A stretch of 6,023 nt of DNA, from NCBI GenBank assembly GCA_003646935.1, contig QMLW01000138.1:1-6023 (forward strand), read 5' to 3'. Position numbers and translations under genes: made by a program. Each line of letters opens with the position of its first letter. Position 1 is the stretch's first letter. The notes beneath the pieces are model-generated. The model saw only the letters and a list, made by a program, of their open reading frames with translations, made no database searches and was not told the DNA's origin. Source of the DNA: Deltaproteobacteria bacterium (GTDB lineage Bacteria > Desulfobacterota > DSM-4660 > Desulfatiglandales > B25-G16). Positions 4,048 through 6,023 of the stretch are shown here, one piece after another.

Positions 4048-5988
4048 ATGGCATTACAAAGAAAGGTTGCATATATCGATCTGTCCACAGGCACCATTGA
4101 GACACGGCCAATCCCGCTTGAAGTGCGGAAGAAATTCCTGGGCGGCAGAGGCCTGGATGCCTATTTGCTGTATAACCATACGAAGAAAGGCGTTGACCCC
4201 ATAGGTCCGGAAAATGTCCTCATGGTAAGCGCCGGGATCCTCGGTGGAACATTGGCTTCAGCGTCTTCCAGGACGCACATCATGGCCAAATCCCCGCTCA
4301 CCGAGTTGCTCGGCAGTTCAAACATGGGAGGATTCTTTGCCCCTGAGCTCAGGTGGGCCGGCTTCGATCACCTGGTGATCAAGGGCAAGGCGGAAAAACC
4401 CGTGTACCTCTGGATACACAATGGAGCCATAGAGATACGAGATGCGAGCCAGCTATGGGGCAAGACCGTTACGGAAACACAGTGGGCCATCAGGAGAGAG
4501 CTCAACGATGAGGATGTAAAATGCGCCGTGATCGGCCCAGCCGGGGAGAACCTGGTCAGGTATGCCAATGTGATGACGGGAATCAAGGATTCTGCTGGCA
4601 GATCCGGCATGGGCTGTGTGTTCGGCTCTAAGAACCTCAAGGCCATAGCGGCTCGAGGCACTATGGACATCAAAATCGCATATCCTCAAGACGCCTTGGA
4701 GTATAATAAACGTTTCATCACCCAGATCGTAAGCGCTAAGGTGAATCAGACCCAGGGTACGCTCGGCACTCCCTTTATCTGGGGGGCGACCAATTCCTGG
4801 GGTGGAATACGGACCAGGAATTTCCAGTATAACCAGTGCGAGTACGCCGATGATATCGAACCGGAACGGATCGATGAAATCGCCACTGAAACTATGGGCC
4901 CCTACCATATGGCCGGCTGTTTCGGCTGTCAGGTTCACTGCCGTGCTAAGTATAAAATCCCCTCAGGCCCCTACGCTGGGAAATACGATGAGGGACCGGA
5001 ATACACCTCACAGGGCGCCTTCGGCGGCGAGCCGGACTGCAAAAACGCGGTAACCGTGTTAACGGGAAATCATCTCGTGGATCAGTGGGGTGTGGATAAC
5101 CTGGAGATCGGAAGCATTATTTCCTGGGCAATGGAGCTCTACGAGCTGGGAATCCTTACCAGCAAGGATACCGATGGCCTTGATTTACGGTTTGGCAATG
5201 ACGAGGCCCTTCTCGAGATGATCCGACGGATCTGCTTTAGGGATGGCTGGCTTGGCGATACCCTGGCTGATGGCGGCATTCAAGCTTCCGATAAGATAGG
5301 CAAGAACTCCTTTGACTATCTCATTCAGGTCAAGGGAATGAACAACCTGCCCTCCGATGAGCGGGCAACCCCTGCACTTGCCCTTGGCATCGCCACCGGC
5401 TCAAGGGGTTCCGATCACCTCAGGAGCCGGCCTGCCATTGACCTCTACCACTTGCCCGAGGAGGTTCTGCGCAAGGTGTACAGCAACCCCGTTGCCTATG
5501 ACGGGCCCCTGAGCTCAGAGCATACCTCCTACGAGGGCAAGTCCTGGCAGGTCTTCTGGCAGGAATTGTGCTACATGGGAGTGGACTGCCTTGGCATCTG
5601 CAAGTATCACACTACCTTTCTCGGTGCCACGCTTCCGAATTTTGAGGATTGGTCACGGGTTCTCTACTACAACACCGGACTTGAGTTGTCTCCCAAGGAT
5701 ATCTGGGATATTGCGGACAGGTGCTACACCATAGAGAGGTTGTTCAACCTCCGGGAGGGGCTCACCAGGGACGATCCCAGAAAGGGTGACACCCTCAATC
5801 ACCGCTATTTCGATGAGCCCTGCCTGCGCGGAGCTCCCGATGTTGTGGGCGCCGTGATCGATAAGAATAAGTTCACCAAGATGATCGACGAATACTATGA
5901 GCACCATGGCTGGGACGAAAACGGCGTGCCCACGCCCGAGACCCTGAAGAAGCTTGACATCAACAAAGAGCCGTCCCACCTGCTGTAA
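4048..5988 (+). CDS. aor: Aldehyde:ferredoxin oxidoreductase family tungsten/pterin enzyme
   Basis: This cytoplasmic, oxygen-sensitive enzyme class oxidises aldehydes to carboxylic acids (or the reverse) with ferredoxin-type partners, using a tungsten bis-pterin and one 4Fe-4S cluster. The 646 residues match full-length family members. The N-terminal pterin-binding domain spans about 5-210, with FLGGRGLDAYLLY (30-42), the SASSRTHIMAKSPLT segment (71-85) and GPAGENLVRYANVM (163-176). The cluster ligands are visible as CX2CX3C at 291, 294 and 298, plus C518 in GICKY, like C288/C291/C295/C494 of Pyrococcus AOR. E318 in GPEY and H457 in SDHL are likely the active-site glutamate and histidine. The ATG at 4048 has GGGAG eight bases upstream. 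It follows the zinc-ribbon gene by one base and is followed 22 bases later by another start, so it is the middle of an operon. The tungsten-dependent benzoyl-CoA reductase subunit BamB belongs to the same superfamily; without bam-type neighbours in view I favour AOR proper. The substrate is unknown. Confidence 0.95.
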   Translation: MALQRKVAYIDLSTGTIETRPIPLEVRKKFLGGRGLDAYLLYNHTKKGVDPIGPENVLMVSAGILGGTLASASSRTHIMAKSPLTELLGSSNMGGFFAPELRWAGFDHLVIKGKAEKPVYLWIHNGAIEIRDASQLWGKTVTETQWAIRRELNDEDVKCAVIGPAGENLVRYANVMTGIKDSAGRSGMGCVFGSKNLKAIAARGTMDIKIAYPQDALEYNKRFITQIVSAKVNQTQGTLGTPFIWGATNSWGGIRTRNFQYNQCEYADDIEPERIDEIATETMGPYHMAGCFGCQVHCRAKYKIPSGPYAGKYDEGPEYTSQGAFGGEPDCKNAVTVLTGNHLVDQWGVDNLEIGSIISWAMELYELGILTSKDTDGLDLRFGNDEALLEMIRRICFRDGWLGDTLADGGIQASDKIGKNSFDYLIQVKGMNNLPSDERATPALALGIATGSRGSDHLRSRPAIDLYHLPEEVLRKVYSNPVAYDGPLSSEHTSYEGKSWQVFWQELCYMGVDCLGICKYHTTFLGATLPNFEDWSRVLYYNTGLELSPKDIWDIADRCYTIERLFNLREGLTRDDPRKGDTLNHRYFDEPCLRGAPDVVGAVIDKNKFTKMIDEYYEHHGWDENGVPTPETLKKLDINKEPSHLL

Positions 5989-5998
5989 GATATGTGAG

Positions 5999-6004
5999 AG
6001 GAGG
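5999..6004 (+). promoter_or_regulatory. Ribosome binding site for the gene after aor
   Basis: AGGAGG lies six bases before the ATG at 6011, an ideal spacing. It shows that a real gene begins at the window edge. Confidence 0.8.
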
Positions 6005-6010
6005 AAACCA

Positions 6011-6023
6011 ATGGGTAAAGTCC
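6011..6023 (+). CDS. Start of the next gene in the AOR operon (only four codons in window)
   Basis: An ATG with a strong ribosome binding site follows the aor stop after 22 bases, and the visible residues are MGKV. Small 4Fe-4S ferredoxin-like partners next to AOR genes often begin in a similar way (M-K-V followed by hydrophobic residues), so such a subunit is a reasonable guess. Four residues cannot prove it. Confidence 0.6.

Noticed and set aside
4453..4938. 161-codon minus-strand frame opposite aor
   Set aside because: The aor frame there is complete with clear family motifs; the antisense frame has no recognisable domain or ribosome binding site.
4048..5988. BamB-type benzoyl-CoA reductase subunit
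   Set aside because: BamB is in the same superfamily, but the window shows no BamC-I type neighbours, and the preceding gene is a zinc-ribbon protein. It cannot be excluded without a tree or more downstream sequence.

Overview
The window looks like a piece of a strict or facultative anaerobe's chromosome, with roughly balanced base composition. The clearest sign is a complete aldehyde:ferredoxin oxidoreductase (AOR, tungsten-pterin) family gene, together with a membrane iron-sulfur redox protein and a branched-chain-amino-acid-type (Liv) ABC importer. This mix is common in sulfate-reducing, syntrophic and aromatic-degrading Desulfobacterota and in some clostridial relatives. The lineage is an inference; no rRNA or other marker is present.

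Layout from left to right. Bases 1-1363 hold the end of a Liv-type importer operon: the C-terminal part of a LivH-like permease, then a complete LivM-like permease with a TTG start. Bases 1364-1687 are non-coding and carry two copies of a 16-bp palindrome, GTTCATTATAATGAAC, and a strong sigma-70-like promoter. Bases 1688-2737 encode a 349-residue protein with five predicted membrane helices resembling the NarI/DsrM/HdrE cytochrome b type, followed by two 4Fe-4S motifs and a C-terminal CxxC...CxxC module. An IclR-family regulator (2790-3539) lies convergent to it on the minus strand. The 222-base gap 3540-3761 holds two back-to-back promoters and two more copies of the palindrome. Rightward from it run a 94-residue zinc-ribbon protein (3762-4046), the AOR (4048-5988) and the first codons of a further gene (6011 onward), closely packed as one operon.

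The main finding is the regulatory layout. The same palindrome occurs four times and only between genes. At three promoters (the membrane redox gene, iclR, and the zinc-ribbon/AOR operon) it starts 13-14 bases after the -10 hexamer, so it covers about +7 to +22. The natural reading is that the local IclR-type protein represses itself, the AOR operon and the separate membrane redox gene as one regulon. The fourth copy (1430-1445) has no rightward promoter, but a leftward TTGACA stands at nearly the same distance from it. The two intergenic regions therefore have almost the same mirror-image plan, with operators 166 and 164 bases apart.

Proposed joint role (inference): an inducible, oxygen-sensitive aldehyde or carboxylate redox module. 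AOR exchanges electrons with small Fe-S carriers, and the membrane cytochrome b/Fe-S protein may connect these to the quinone pool. The Liv importer may supply the substrate, but the sequence shows no shared operator in front of it. The AOR substrate cannot be read from the sequence.
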